This document shows positions 1 through 6,159 of a stretch of 12,264 nt of DNA, piece after piece. Numbering within the stretch: the stretch's first letter is position 1; every line of letters starts with the position of its first letter. Source of the stretch: an uncultured Limnohabitans sp. (GTDB lineage: Bacteria; Pseudomonadota; Gammaproteobacteria; Burkholderiales; Burkholderiaceae_C); the NCBI GenBank assembly GCA_937928195.1, contig CALEYZ010000072.1:1-12264 (forward strand), in the 5' to 3' direction. Made by a program: the position numbers and the translations under genes. The notes beneath the pieces are model-generated. The model had not been told where the DNA came from. It worked only from the letters and a program-made list of their open reading frames with translations, and made no database searches.

Positions 1-210
1 ATCCAATTTTTCACGCAGCACTTTGGCCGCGCCTTTGTCGCGGTGGCTCATTTCGTCAAACACAGCTTGCAATTGTTCCAGTGTGGGCTGGGTTGCCAGC
101 CAATCACGCAAACGTGCGGCACGTTCGCCCGAAGTCGAAACAGCAAAGGCCCCGCCCGTCAGGGTATCTAGGGTGGCGAGGTCGAAGGATTTGGTAGAAG
201 AATCAGTCAC
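1..210 (-). CDS. DUF349 domain-containing protein, N-terminal part (truncated by window edge)
   Basis: The reading frame runs off the left edge, so only the first 70 codons are visible. The start is a GTG at 210-208. An in-frame TGA lies four codons upstream and no ATG intervenes, so this start is forced. The visible protein opens with a polar stretch and then a helical segment containing RAARLRDWLA and, near residues 57-70, HRDKGAAKVLREKLD. From memory, this arrangement (a short N-terminal region, then a 'VRDKGAARxxREKLDE'-like motif) is typical of the large Burkholderiales proteins annotated as DUF349 domain proteins, which are long, charged and mostly alpha-helical. Their role is not well established and I do not assign one. 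The gene is divergent from the lytic transglycosylase across 77 bp. The DUF349 repeats themselves would lie outside the window, so the family call rests on the N-terminus alone. Confidence 0.6.
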   Translation of the reverse strand, partial: MTDSSTKSFDLATLDTLTGGAFAVSTSGERAARLRDWLATQPTLEQLQAVFDEMSHRDKGAAKVLREKLD

Positions 211-287
211 AAGTAGGGCTCACAGTCAATTAGTCACCATTGTCGCCGAGGCTTTAAAATTTTGGACTACTCCTTATTTATAAATTT
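211..287. promoter_or_regulatory. Divergent intergenic region with a candidate promoter for the transglycosylase gene
   Basis: This 77-bp AT-rich stretch separates two divergent genes, so it should hold promoters for both. On the plus strand, TTTATAAAT at about 277-285 resembles a -10 element but ends only a few bases before the ATG at 288. No purine-rich ribosome binding site is visible there. Either the transcript is leaderless or nearly so, or the real promoter is further upstream. I could not fix a -35 box for either direction. Confidence 0.3.
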
Positions 288-1124
288 ATGTCTATCCCCG
301 CGTTCGCTAAATTAAAGCTAGGTCTGCGAACCTTTGCCACCGATGTGGCGCAAGGCTTTTTTGCCATTTCTCATAACGGCTTGGCCGTGCTCGGCCTGTC
401 CCTCTTCTTTTTTATCGTGGCGCTGAGCGTGCGCCCCGATCTGCGCGTCATCACCGAAGCCAAAGTGATCAGCTGGTTGCAAGAGCGCCAATACGACGAA
501 CTCGGCATCGAAACTGACGCCGATGCGGTGGACCGTGCCACCGCCACCAACCCACGCGACCTGCCCAAACAACAAGCGAATTTGGCCTATTGGCTCAGCC
601 GCAAATACCGCGTGGCTCCCGAGCCTGTGAGCGCGCTGGTCACCGAAGCCTACGACTTAGGCCCCAGCAACGGCCTCGAGCCCACCTTGATCTTGGCCGT
701 CATGGCGGTCGAATCTGGCTTCAACCCCTTCGCCCAAAGTTCGGTGGGCGCCCAAGGTTTGATGCAAGTGATGACCAAGGTGCACGAACAAAAGTACCAA
801 GGATTTGGCGGCTCTCTCGCCGCGTTTGACCCTGTGGCCAACGTGCGCGTGGGCGTCAACGTGCTCAAGGAATGCATCACCCGAGCCGGCAGTTTGGATG
901 GCGGCCTGAAGCTTTACGTGGGCGCTGGCAACCTCAAAGACGACCAAGGCTATGCCAGCAAAGTGTTGGCTGAAAACGCACGGCTGCAACAAGTGGCCAA
1001 AGGCTTGAAAGTGCCCATCACCCCACCGCCCGCCACGGCAGCCGAAGCGGCCACCGCGCGCTTGGAAAGCCTGTGGGAAAAAGCCCAACGTTTGACCCCT
1101 TTTGGCAAGGACGATGACGAATAA
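288..1124 (+). CDS. Membrane-anchored lytic transglycosylase (SLT / goose-lysozyme-like fold)
   Basis: The 278-residue product should cleave peptidoglycan glycan strands in the periplasm, forming 1,6-anhydromuropeptides. A single hydrophobic helix at residues 31-48 follows a short N-terminus with lysine and arginine. This suggests a signal anchor rather than a cleaved signal peptide, and I see no lipobox cysteine. The SLT catalytic core begins near residue 115. AVMAVESGFNP places the catalytic glutamate at residue 142, and GAQGLMQVM at 155-162 is the conserved second motif. DPVANVRVGVNVL (181-193) and YVGAG (210-214) match later SLT motifs, the latter standing where Y-N-x-G is usual. The C-terminus has a proline/alanine-rich linker and an acidic tail. 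The start at 288 is the only methionine before the membrane helix. Lytic transglycosylases of this size are common, and I cannot assign a specific Mlt name. Confidence 0.85.
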   Translation: MSIPAFAKLKLGLRTFATDVAQGFFAISHNGLAVLGLSLFFFIVALSVRPDLRVITEAKVISWLQERQYDELGIETDADAVDRATATNPRDLPKQQANLAYWLSRKYRVAPEPVSALVTEAYDLGPSNGLEPTLILAVMAVESGFNPFAQSSVGAQGLMQVMTKVHEQKYQGFGGSLAAFDPVANVRVGVNVLKECITRAGSLDGGLKLYVGAGNLKDDQGYASKVLAENARLQQVAKGLKVPITPPPATAAEAATARLESLWEKAQRLTPFGKDDDE

Positions 1125-1143
1125 ATATCCCCGTCAGGCGCGG

Positions 1144-1149
1144 TAAACT
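1144..1149 (+). promoter_or_regulatory. Candidate -10 element of the glyA transcript
   Basis: TAAACT matches four of six positions of the sigma-70 -10 consensus. It would put the transcription start near 1156, exactly at the 5' edge of the riboswitch P1 stem. No good -35 hexamer is visible about 17 bp upstream. The call rests mainly on its position relative to the aptamer. Confidence 0.35.
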
Positions 1150-1156
1150 CTTACCC

Positions 1157-1271
1157 GCGCGCAACTGGCGATAGGCGTGCAAGGCTTGCCTTGTACCGCT
1201 GACGTGGATGTATGACCACTGGGGAGCGTGCAGCCTCTTTTCAAAGAGGTGTTTTGCCGTTCGCCTGGGCA
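1157..1271 (+). promoter_or_regulatory. ZTP (pfl motif) riboswitch in the glyA leader
   Basis: The leader contains the conserved ZTP-aptamer elements in the right order. P1 pairs GCGCGC (1157-1162) with GCGTGC (1226-1231). Next comes the strand ACTGGCGAT (1164-1172), then a variable hairpin GTGCAAGG/CCTTGTAC (1177-1184 with 1189-1196). A short helix GTGG/CCAC follows (1204-1207 with 1216-1219) and leads into GGGGAGCG (1221-1228). A linker hairpin CCTCTTT/AAAGAGG (1234-1240 with 1243-1249) precedes the 3' signature CCGTTCGCCTGGGCA (1257-1271). GGCG (1167-1170) can pair with CGCC (1262-1265) as the expected pseudoknot. ZTP riboswitches sense ZMP/ZTP, which signal low 10-formyl-tetrahydrofolate, and usually switch on one-carbon genes. 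The next gene is glyA, a typical target. The 3' signature here has two extra bases between CCG and CGCC. I could not run a covariance model. Confidence 0.88.
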
Positions 1272-1289
1272 GCCAACACCACCTTTTTT
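1248..1289 (+). terminator. Intrinsic terminator of the glyA attenuator, overlapping the ZTP aptamer
   Basis: GGTGTT (1248-1253) pairs with AACACC (1275-1280), and inside it TGCC (1255-1258) pairs with GGCA (1268-1271). Three bases later there is a run of six T (1284-1289). The hairpin uses the CCG and GGGCA of the aptamer's 3' domain and the last two bases of its linker hairpin, so the terminator and the folded aptamer should exclude each other. An alternative stem, AAAGAGGTG (1243-1251) with CACCTTTTT (1280-1288), would run into the T tract and also disrupt the linker hairpin. Either form fits a transcriptional ON switch. Confidence 0.65.
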
Positions 1290-1291
1290 CT

Positions 1292-1295
1292 AGGA
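1292..1295 (+). promoter_or_regulatory. Ribosome binding site that fixes the glyA start
   Basis: AGGA lies eight bases before the ATG at 1304. It supports that start over an in-frame ATG at 1208, which would put about 32 extra codons inside the riboswitch. Confidence 0.6.
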
Positions 1296-1303
1296 CTGCC
1301 AGC

Positions 1304-2548
1304 ATGTACAACCGCAACATCACGATCGAACACACCGATCCCGAACTCTGGGCCGCCATTCAGGCCGAAAACGCCCGCCAAGAACACCACATTGAGCTGA
1401 TCGCCAGCGAGAACTACGCCTCGCCCGCCGTCATGCAAGCCCAAGGCTCGCAACTGACCAACAAATACGCCGAAGGCTATCCCGGCAAGCGCTACTACGG
1501 CGGCTGCGAACACGTGGACGTGGCCGAGCAACTCGCCATCGACCGCATCAAACAAATCTTTGGCGCAGACGCAGCCAACGTGCAACCGCATTGCGGCGCC
1601 TCTGCCAACGAAGCCGTGTTCTTGGCTTTCTTGAAGCCCGGCGACACCATCATGGGCATGAGCTTGGCCGAAGGCGGTCACCTCACCCACGGCATGCCCC
1701 TGAACATGAGCGGCAAGTGGTTCAACGTGGTGAGCTATGGCCTGGATGCCAACGAAGCCATCGACTACGACGCCATGGAAAAGAAGGCACACGAAACCAA
1801 ACCCAAGTTGATCATTGCCGGTGCCTCTGCCTACAGCTTGCACATTGACTTTGCACGTTTTGCCAAAGTGGCCAAAGACGTGGGCGCCATTTTCATGGTC
1901 GACATGGCCCACTACGCGGGTCTCATTGCCGCTGGCGTGTACCCCAACCCTGTGCCCTATGCCGATGTGGTCACCTCCACCACCCACAAGAGCTTGCGCG
2001 GCCCGCGTGGCGGCATCATCTTGATGAAGGCCGAACACGAAAAAGCCATCAACAGCGCCATTTTCCCTGGCCTGCAAGGCGGCCCCCTCATGCACGTCAT
2101 TGCGGCCAAAGCGGTGGCCTTCAAAGAAGCGATGGCGCCTGAGTTCAAGGCATACCAACAGCAAGTGGTGAAGAATGCCCAAATCGTGGCCGAAGTGCTG
2201 ACACAACGCGGCTTGCGCATTGTGAGCGGCGGAACACAAAGTCACGTGATGTTGGTCGACCTGCGCTCCAAAGGCATTACCGGCAAAGTGGCCGAAGCCG
2301 CACTGGGCCAAGCGCACATGACCATCAATAAAAACTCGATCCCCAACGACCCCGAGAAACCCATGGTCACCAGCGGCGTGCGAATTGGCACACCCGCCAT
2401 GACCACCCGTGGCTTCAAGGACGAGGAAGCGCGCATCACGGCCAACCTCATTGCCGATGTGCTCGACAACCCCAACGATCCCGCCAACATTGAAGCCGTC
2501 CGCGCCAAGGTGAATGCCTTGACCGCACGTTTCCCTGTCTACAAATGA
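1304..2548 (+). CDS. glyA: Serine hydroxymethyltransferase
   Basis: This cytosolic PLP enzyme converts serine and tetrahydrofolate to glycine and 5,10-methylene-tetrahydrofolate, the main source of one-carbon units. The 414-residue protein is collinear with E. coli GlyA. The PLP-binding lysine is K229 in TSTTHKS (224-230). H126 lies in AEGGHLTHG, and D200 and H203 in [16 protein letters not shown] (31-37) and [14 protein letters not shown] (54-67) are the conserved N-terminal motifs. In the phosphate-binding loop, residues 96-102 read HCGASAN rather than the HSGSQAN of E. coli. I recall this variant from related Comamonadaceae, so it is probably lineage-typical. An AGGA site and the end of the riboswitch leader fix the start at 1304. 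The stop overlaps the nrdR start (ATGA at 2545-2548). Expression is probably governed by the upstream ZTP riboswitch and terminator. Confidence 0.98.
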   Translation: MYNRNITIEHTDPELWAAIQAENARQEHHIELIASENYASPAVMQAQGSQLTNKYAEGYPGKRYYGGCEHVDVAEQLAIDRIKQIFGADAANVQPHCGASANEAVFLAFLKPGDTIMGMSLAEGGHLTHGMPLNMSGKWFNVVSYGLDANEAIDYDAMEKKAHETKPKLIIAGASAYSLHIDFARFAKVAKDVGAIFMVDMAHYAGLIAAGVYPNPVPYADVVTSTTHKSLRGPRGGIILMKAEHEKAINSAIFPGLQGGPLMHVIAAKAVAFKEAMAPEFKAYQQQVVKNAQIVAEVLTQRGLRIVSGGTQSHVMLVDLRSKGITGKVAEAALGQAHMTINKNSIPNDPEKPMVTSGVRIGTPAMTTRGFKDEEARITANLIADVLDNPNDPANIEAVRAKVNALTARFPVYK

Positions 2549-2994
2549 AGTGCCCCTTCTGCAGCCACAACGACACCCAAGTGGTGGAGACGCGGCTGGC
2601 TGAAGATGGCGATTTGATTCGCCGCCGCCGCCAATGTGCGGCGTGCGAAAAACGTTTCACCACCTACGAGCGGCCGGAAGTGAACTTTCCGGCCATCGTG
2701 AAAAAGGATGGTCGACGCATTGAATACGAACGCGTCAAGTTGCGCGCCAGCATGAACTTGGCCTTGCGCAAACGCCCTGTCAGCACCGAACAAGTCGACT
2801 CGGCCATTGAGCGCATTGAAGAAAAATTGCTGAACTTGGCGCAACGCGAAATTGCATCCAACAAAATTGGCGAGTTGGTGATGCGCGAGTTGAAAAAACT
2901 CGACAAAGTGGCCTACGTTCGATTTGCCAGTGTGTACCGCAGCTTTGAAGACATTGACGACTTCAAGTTGTTGGTCGACGAAGTCAGCAAATAA
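2545..2994 (+). CDS. nrdR: Transcriptional repressor NrdR
   Basis: NrdR represses ribonucleotide reductase operons by binding NrdR boxes, and an ATP-cone domain senses ATP/dATP. The 149 residues match the family's usual length. The N-terminal zinc ribbon has C3/C6 (MKCPFC) and C31/C34 (CAAC), followed by [10 protein letters not shown] (36-45). The ATP-cone begins around [13 protein letters not shown] (46-58) and continues through LRKRPVS (74-80). A helical C-terminus with [13 protein letters not shown] (124-136) completes the fold. The ATG overlaps the glyA stop by four bases, so the two are almost certainly co-transcribed and translationally coupled. The riboswitch may thus also affect nrdR. 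The glyA-nrdR pairing is common in beta-proteobacteria. No convincing terminator follows in the 32 bp before the convergent fimT-like gene. Confidence 0.97.
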   Translation: MKCPFCSHNDTQVVETRLAEDGDLIRRRRQCAACEKRFTTYERPEVNFPAIVKKDGRRIEYERVKLRASMNLALRKRPVSTEQVDSAIERIEEKLLNLAQREIASNKIGELVMRELKKLDKVAYVRFASVYRSFEDIDDFKLLVDEVSK

Positions 2995-3026
2995 AAACCT
3001 CACGCCGCTTCGCCAGCCTGCTGCAC

Positions 3027-3626
3027 TCACGCGGGGCAATCCGTGATCCGCACTTTTTCTAAACGCGGCCGACCGACCGCATTCACCACCACATGCCAAC
3101 CCATGGTGTTTTGCGTTTGACGCGCACACACCGTGAGCGTGCCCGCTTGAAACGCACCATTCAAACCCAAGCTGCGCCCACTGGCACCAAACGACACAAA
3201 ATGGCTGACCGTGGCGTTGCCACTGACTGACACACTGGCGGGCAAAGGCGTTTGCTGCTGCAGACGCACTTCTCCAACATCCCAGACAGCGTTGTTGTTG
3301 TCGTCTTCAAACATCAACCAGCCTTGACGCCATGCGCTTGCAAAGCTGCCATCGCTGACCAGGTGGCAACGCAGCGTTTGGCCATCACCCACCGCAACTT
3401 GCTGAGGCGCGGCTGCACACAAGCTCACTCGTTTTTCCAAACGCAAAGCCTGTGTGCTGGCCGTCAGTAACGCGCTGTGCAGTGCCTCAGCTGAGGCCTG
3501 AAGACGTACCTGGGTTTGTTGGGCTTGCATTGAGGAAGCCGCCACGCCGCACAACAGCGCCACAATGAAAAGCGCAAACAAGGTGTCTAAAAGGGTGTGG
3601 CCTCGAGGGCTGAAAAATTTTGTCAT
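3027..3626 (-). CDS. FimT/GspH-family minor pseudopilin
   Basis: This 199-residue protein should be an inner-membrane prepilin of the FimT/GspH family, which contributes to type IV pilus or type II secretion pseudopilus tips. From ATG at 3626 the sequence begins MTKFFSPRG and then HTLLDTLFALF. That is a nine-residue basic leader ending in glycine, then a hydrophobic helix (about residues 15-32). The usual mature start is F-T-L-x-E; here position +1 is His and +5 is Asp. Downstream, QALRLEKRVSLCAAA, the WRQGWLMFEDDNN segment and FGASGRSLGLNG with NAVGRPRLEK near the C-terminus match the GspH/FimT globular domain. An earlier in-frame ATG at 3677 would add 17 residues before the leader and is less likely. 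The gene is convergent with nrdR and divergent from the pilE-like gene. Confidence 0.85.
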   Translation of the reverse strand: MTKFFSPRGHTLLDTLFALFIVALLCGVAASSMQAQQTQVRLQASAEALHSALLTASTQALRLEKRVSLCAAAPQQVAVGDGQTLRCHLVSDGSFASAWRQGWLMFEDDNNNAVWDVGEVRLQQQTPLPASVSVSGNATVSHFVSFGASGRSLGLNGAFQAGTLTVCARQTQNTMGWHVVVNAVGRPRLEKVRITDCPA

Positions 3627-3727
3627 GGCGCCATGATTCACAGCACACGGATCAGTCCAACTTGCATGCACCCACAACTGAAAGTCAATGTGAGCATGGG
3701 CATCGCTTCTTCGCGCATCCTCAGCAC
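3627..3727. promoter_or_regulatory. Divergent intergenic region between pilin genes
   Basis: These 101 bp separate the two divergent pilin transcription units and should carry both promoters. A TTGACT on the minus strand (3688-3683) could be a -35 for the fimT-like gene, but I found no acceptable -10 at the expected distance. No strong ribosome binding site precedes either start. Confidence 0.25.
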
Positions 3728-4168
3728 ATGCACATCCATACCGCTTCCTTTGCCCAAGGCTTCACCCTGATTGAGTCACTGATCAGTGTGACGCTTCTGG
3801 CGGTATTGATGGGCATCGCCTTGCCAAGTTTTGAACAGCATTGGCAACACGCACGCCGCCAAGACGCGCAACACGCATTGCATCAGTTGCTCATGCGCCA
3901 GACACAATGGCGTGGTTTGCACCCCCAATACGCCAGCAGCTTGGCAGACTTGGCATGGCCAACGCCCACCTCTTCAGCCGGTCACTACGCACTCTCGGTG
4001 CAACATGCCAGCGCCCAAAGCTTCGAGCTGCACGCCACAGCGCAGGGTTTGCAATCACACGACACGGCTTGCTTCACCATGAGTTTGCTGCGCATGGCCG
4101 ATGGCAGCGTGCGCCGCACCAGCAACCTCGCCGTCAACACAGATCCCGAACGGTGCTGGACATGGTGA
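3728..4168 (+). CDS. Type IV pilin-like minor pilin, PilE family
   Basis: The 146-residue product is a prepilin. An 11-residue leader MHIHTASFAQG is followed by the canonical FTLIESLISVTLL, with glycine at -1, Phe at +1 and Glu at +5, so PilD cleavage and N-methylation are expected. The hydrophobic helix continues to about residue 34. RRQDAQHALHQLL (near 45-57) resembles the 'RRAEAQxxLL' segment of PilE-type minor pilins. HDTACF near residue 114 and the C-terminal ERCWTW give the usual pair of cysteines for a C-terminal disulfide. The frame is open further upstream, to an ATG at 3620, but that would put 36 residues before the leader and overlap the divergent gene's start, so I chose 3728. The last bases overlap the next gene (ATGGTGA, 4162-4168). 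In Burkholderiales such genes belong to the minor-pilin set that primes pilus assembly. Confidence 0.82.
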   Translation: MHIHTASFAQGFTLIESLISVTLLAVLMGIALPSFEQHWQHARRQDAQHALHQLLMRQTQWRGLHPQYASSLADLAWPTPTSSAGHYALSVQHASAQSFELHATAQGLQSHDTACFTMSLLRMADGSVRRTSNLAVNTDPERCWTW

Positions 4169-4710
4169 ATCTTTTGGCAGGTTTGGCCATGGGTTTGGCC
4201 CTTCTGGCTGCTGCCAGCACATGGGCCGCATTGCAATGGCGCAGCGACCTGCAAATTGTGCAACGCAGCCATGCACAACAAGAAGTTCGCACCCTCATGG
4301 GCACCATGGTGCACGACATTCGCCGTGCACAGTTTCGCAGCAAGCCCACCGACCTGTTGGTGTCACCTCACCAAATGGTGTTCAGCATCAATCGCAACGA
4401 CAACGCCGAACGCGACAACAATGAATGCAGCGGCTTTCGCCTGAATGGTGCAGCCTTGCAAATCCAAACCGCCTGCCAACCTGTGGTGTGGACCACTTTG
4501 AATGACAGCCGTTCATTGCAAATTTTGTCTCTCAACTTTCAATGGGAATGCGACAACAGCAACACCTCTGGCGGTGATCTGCTGTGGATTGAACTCAGCA
4601 GTCAATCCGCCCACGAAGCCGTGCCCAGCATCTGGCAGCGTCATGTGCGCATGCGCAATGTGCATGCCCACCTGCGACCTGAAACCGCACCATGCAGCAG
4701 CGCGGTTTAG
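4162..4710 (+). CDS. PilW/PulJ-like minor pseudopilin without a prepilin leader
   Basis: The product (182 residues from ATG 4162) starts straight into a hydrophobic helix, MVNLLAGLAMGLALLAAAS. A soluble domain with TLMGTMVHDIRRAQFRS (44-60) resembles the 'DIRRAGF' region of PilW. The C-terminal part holds several cysteines (89, 105, 130, 178). Its position between pilE-like and pilX-like genes supports the call. The oddity is the N-terminus. Aligning GLAMGL with the GLAIGL of usual PilW proteins places the first codons at mature positions 3 onward and Asn at position 5 in place of Glu. A GTG at 4153 would add three residues (giving MLDMVN) and still supply no leader or glycine -1. The upstream bases encode the end of the pilE-like protein in another frame. 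Either this is a leaderless paralogue fixed in the membrane or it is a 5'-truncated gene. Confidence 0.68.
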   Translation: MVNLLAGLAMGLALLAAASTWAALQWRSDLQIVQRSHAQQEVRTLMGTMVHDIRRAQFRSKPTDLLVSPHQMVFSINRNDNAERDNNECSGFRLNGAALQIQTACQPVVWTTLNDSRSLQILSLNFQWECDNSNTSGGDLLWIELSSQSAHEAVPSIWQRHVRMRNVHAHLRPETAPCSSAV

Positions 4711-5741
4711 CCACACTTTGGGCCAGCACGGTACTGCTGCTGTTGACCAGTCTTTGGGGCTTGTTGTGTTTGCTTTCCGTCAACACCGAAACGGCTCGAA
4801 GTCATCAACAAATGCAAGCTGCACAGGCATTGGCCCATTCAGAGGCCTTGCTCGAAACGGTGCTGGCATTCATTGAGCGCGCTCATGTCACAAACGCCAT
4901 GAACGCCGATGCAAGCATGTGGGCAAACAGCTCGCCCCACAGTTGCCCTAGCGACAAAGCGCCTCCGCAATGGCAATGCATGCTTTGGCCTCTGAGCGAA
5001 TTGCCCTTGTCCGAATGGACAGACGCTTCGCAGTCGATGGTTCGCCTGGTGCGCGATGTTCGCAATGCACCCCATCGCATTCAAATCTTGGTCGATGCCA
5101 AATTGAATGCATCGCACCCTGGCGCAGGCAGCCGCGCCACTGTGCAGCAAAGTCTTTATGTACCGCTCAGCGCCCCCCTTCTGAATGCCAGCACCGCTGC
5201 GTTGGTGTTGAACGAACAAGTGTTGACAGCCACATCGCCCCATTGCGACATGCGCGCTTGGCTCAATGTATTTGATCAACTCTCGCCTTTGCAACTCAAA
5301 GGCTTGTCGGCACTTCAAGTGCGCAACGGTTTAAGCGCCGAGACGCAACCCACGCGCACGGTGTATTGGATCGACAGTCCAGCGCTTTGGACGCAAAGTG
5401 TGGGCACAGCCGCCTCACCTGTGGTTTTGGTGTTTTCCGAAACAGCCTGCGCACTTGAATGCCCCTCGCTGGCCAGCTTCACACAGGTGGTGGGCACCGT
5501 GTTTTTTCAAAGCGAATGCCAAGCCAGCAAATTGCAACATTGGCAAACGGGCACCATCATGGGTCAATTGGGTATCGAGGCCAGCTTGGCGCCAGCCCAA
5601 ATTCGGGCCTTGCGCAACGACCTTCCTGGACTCACAGCCACCGACAATGCCCACGCGGCCTTCAATTTCGAGTGGCCTGACGGCATTGACGCTTCGCGTG
5701 TGCAACGCACGGCAGGCACTTGGAAAAATGCAGGGTACTGA
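4692..5741 (+). CDS. PilX-like pilus assembly protein
   Basis: This 349-residue protein has the short basic N-terminus MQQRG followed by a hydrophobic helix LATLWASTVLLLLTSLWGLL (6-25). That pattern resembles PilX proteins, which have glycine at -1 but often no Glu at +5. The helix is followed by an alpha-helical stretch rich in Ala, Gln and His (residues 31-65) that would continue the pilin stalk. The remaining ~280 residues hold many cysteines (85, 96, 185, 253, 257, 276). A segment near 243-297 (VVLVFSETACALEC, then GTVFFQSEC and GTIMGQLGIEASL) recalls the C-terminal region of large PilX-like proteins. It is longer than a typical PilX of about 200 residues. It overlaps the pilW-like gene by 19 bp and the pilV-like gene by 14 bp, so the three are co-translated. 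The family call rests on the N-terminus and position. Confidence 0.65.
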   Translation: MQQRGLATLWASTVLLLLTSLWGLLCLLSVNTETARSHQQMQAAQALAHSEALLETVLAFIERAHVTNAMNADASMWANSSPHSCPSDKAPPQWQCMLWPLSELPLSEWTDASQSMVRLVRDVRNAPHRIQILVDAKLNASHPGAGSRATVQQSLYVPLSAPLLNASTAALVLNEQVLTATSPHCDMRAWLNVFDQLSPLQLKGLSALQVRNGLSAETQPTRTVYWIDSPALWTQSVGTAASPVVLVFSETACALECPSLASFTQVVGTVFFQSECQASKLQHWQTGTIMGQLGIEASLAPAQIRALRNDLPGLTATDNAHAAFNFEWPDGIDASRVQRTAGTWKNAGY

Positions 5742-6159
5742 TGCGATCGGCCCGCCAACAGGCTTCACACTTCTTGAGGCAGTGATGGCCAGCGCGCTCT
5801 TGGCTTTGGGATTGTCAGGCGCGATGCGCCTTGGCATGGCCAGTTTGGCAGCCACCCAACTCAGTCGCCATGTCGACGTGGCCAGCGGCTTGGCGCAAGA
5901 TTTGGCGGAGTGCTGGGGACTACAATCGCCGCGTTGTCAAATTCTGTTCACTCACAGCGACACGGTCCATCCCGTCTCGACCGATGCCTCGCTGGAATTT
6001 GTGCGGACGTGGCAAGTGCTGAGTATTCCGGTGCCGGGTCGGCCTGCCGAACAACTGCAAGAACTGCAAATCGCTGTGTCTTGGCAGGAAGGCGCCGACA
6101 CTCATCGCATACAGTGGCATCAGCGCCGCGCCAGCACTCCGCTTTGGGTGGGCCGCTAA
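5728..6159 (+). CDS. PilV-like minor pseudopilin
   Basis: The 143-residue protein has a 12-residue leader MQGTDAIGPPTG followed by FTLLEAVMASALLALGLSGAM. That is a canonical prepilin site (Gly -1, Phe +1, Glu +5) and hydrophobic stalk, as in PilV proteins. The rest, including RTWQVLSIP and LQELQIAVSWQEG followed by Arg/His-rich ends, matches the PilV/GspI type of short C-terminal beta-sheet domain. Two closely spaced cysteines (near 62 and 70) may form a disulfide. The ATG at 5728 lies 14 bp inside the preceding gene, and the open frame upstream is only a shadow of that gene, so this start is well supported. In the standard model PilV joins FimT, PilW, PilX and PilE in a priming complex. It is the last gene of the pilin unit, 58 bp before ribD. 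Confidence 0.78.
   Translation: MQGTDAIGPPTGFTLLEAVMASALLALGLSGAMRLGMASLAATQLSRHVDVASGLAQDLAECWGLQSPRCQILFTHSDTVHPVSTDASLEFVRTWQVLSIPVPGRPAEQLQELQIAVSWQEGADTHRIQWHQRRASTPLWVGR

Noticed and set aside
23..283. Plus-strand frame of 86 codons at the left edge
   Set aside because: The minus-strand DUF349 reading gives a sensible conserved N-terminus over the same bases. The plus-strand frame does not.
1208..1303. In-frame N-terminal extension of glyA from an ATG at 1208
   Set aside because: It lies inside the ZTP riboswitch and terminator, has no resemblance to GlyA, and an AGGA ribosome binding site serves the ATG at 1304.
1241..2317. Open minus-strand frame of 358 codons opposite glyA
   Set aside because: It is rich in His, Gly and Val as expected for the antisense of a GC-biased gene, matches no family I know, and glyA is certain.
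2995..3026. Bidirectional terminator between nrdR and the fimT-like gene
   Set aside because: The short gap has a TAAAAA and some GC pairs, but I could form only about four consecutive pairs and no clean T tract follows a stable stem.
2539..3129. Open minus-strand frame of 196 codons opposite nrdR
   Set aside because: It overlaps both nrdR and the end of the fimT-like gene. Composition and lack of similarity mark it as a shadow.
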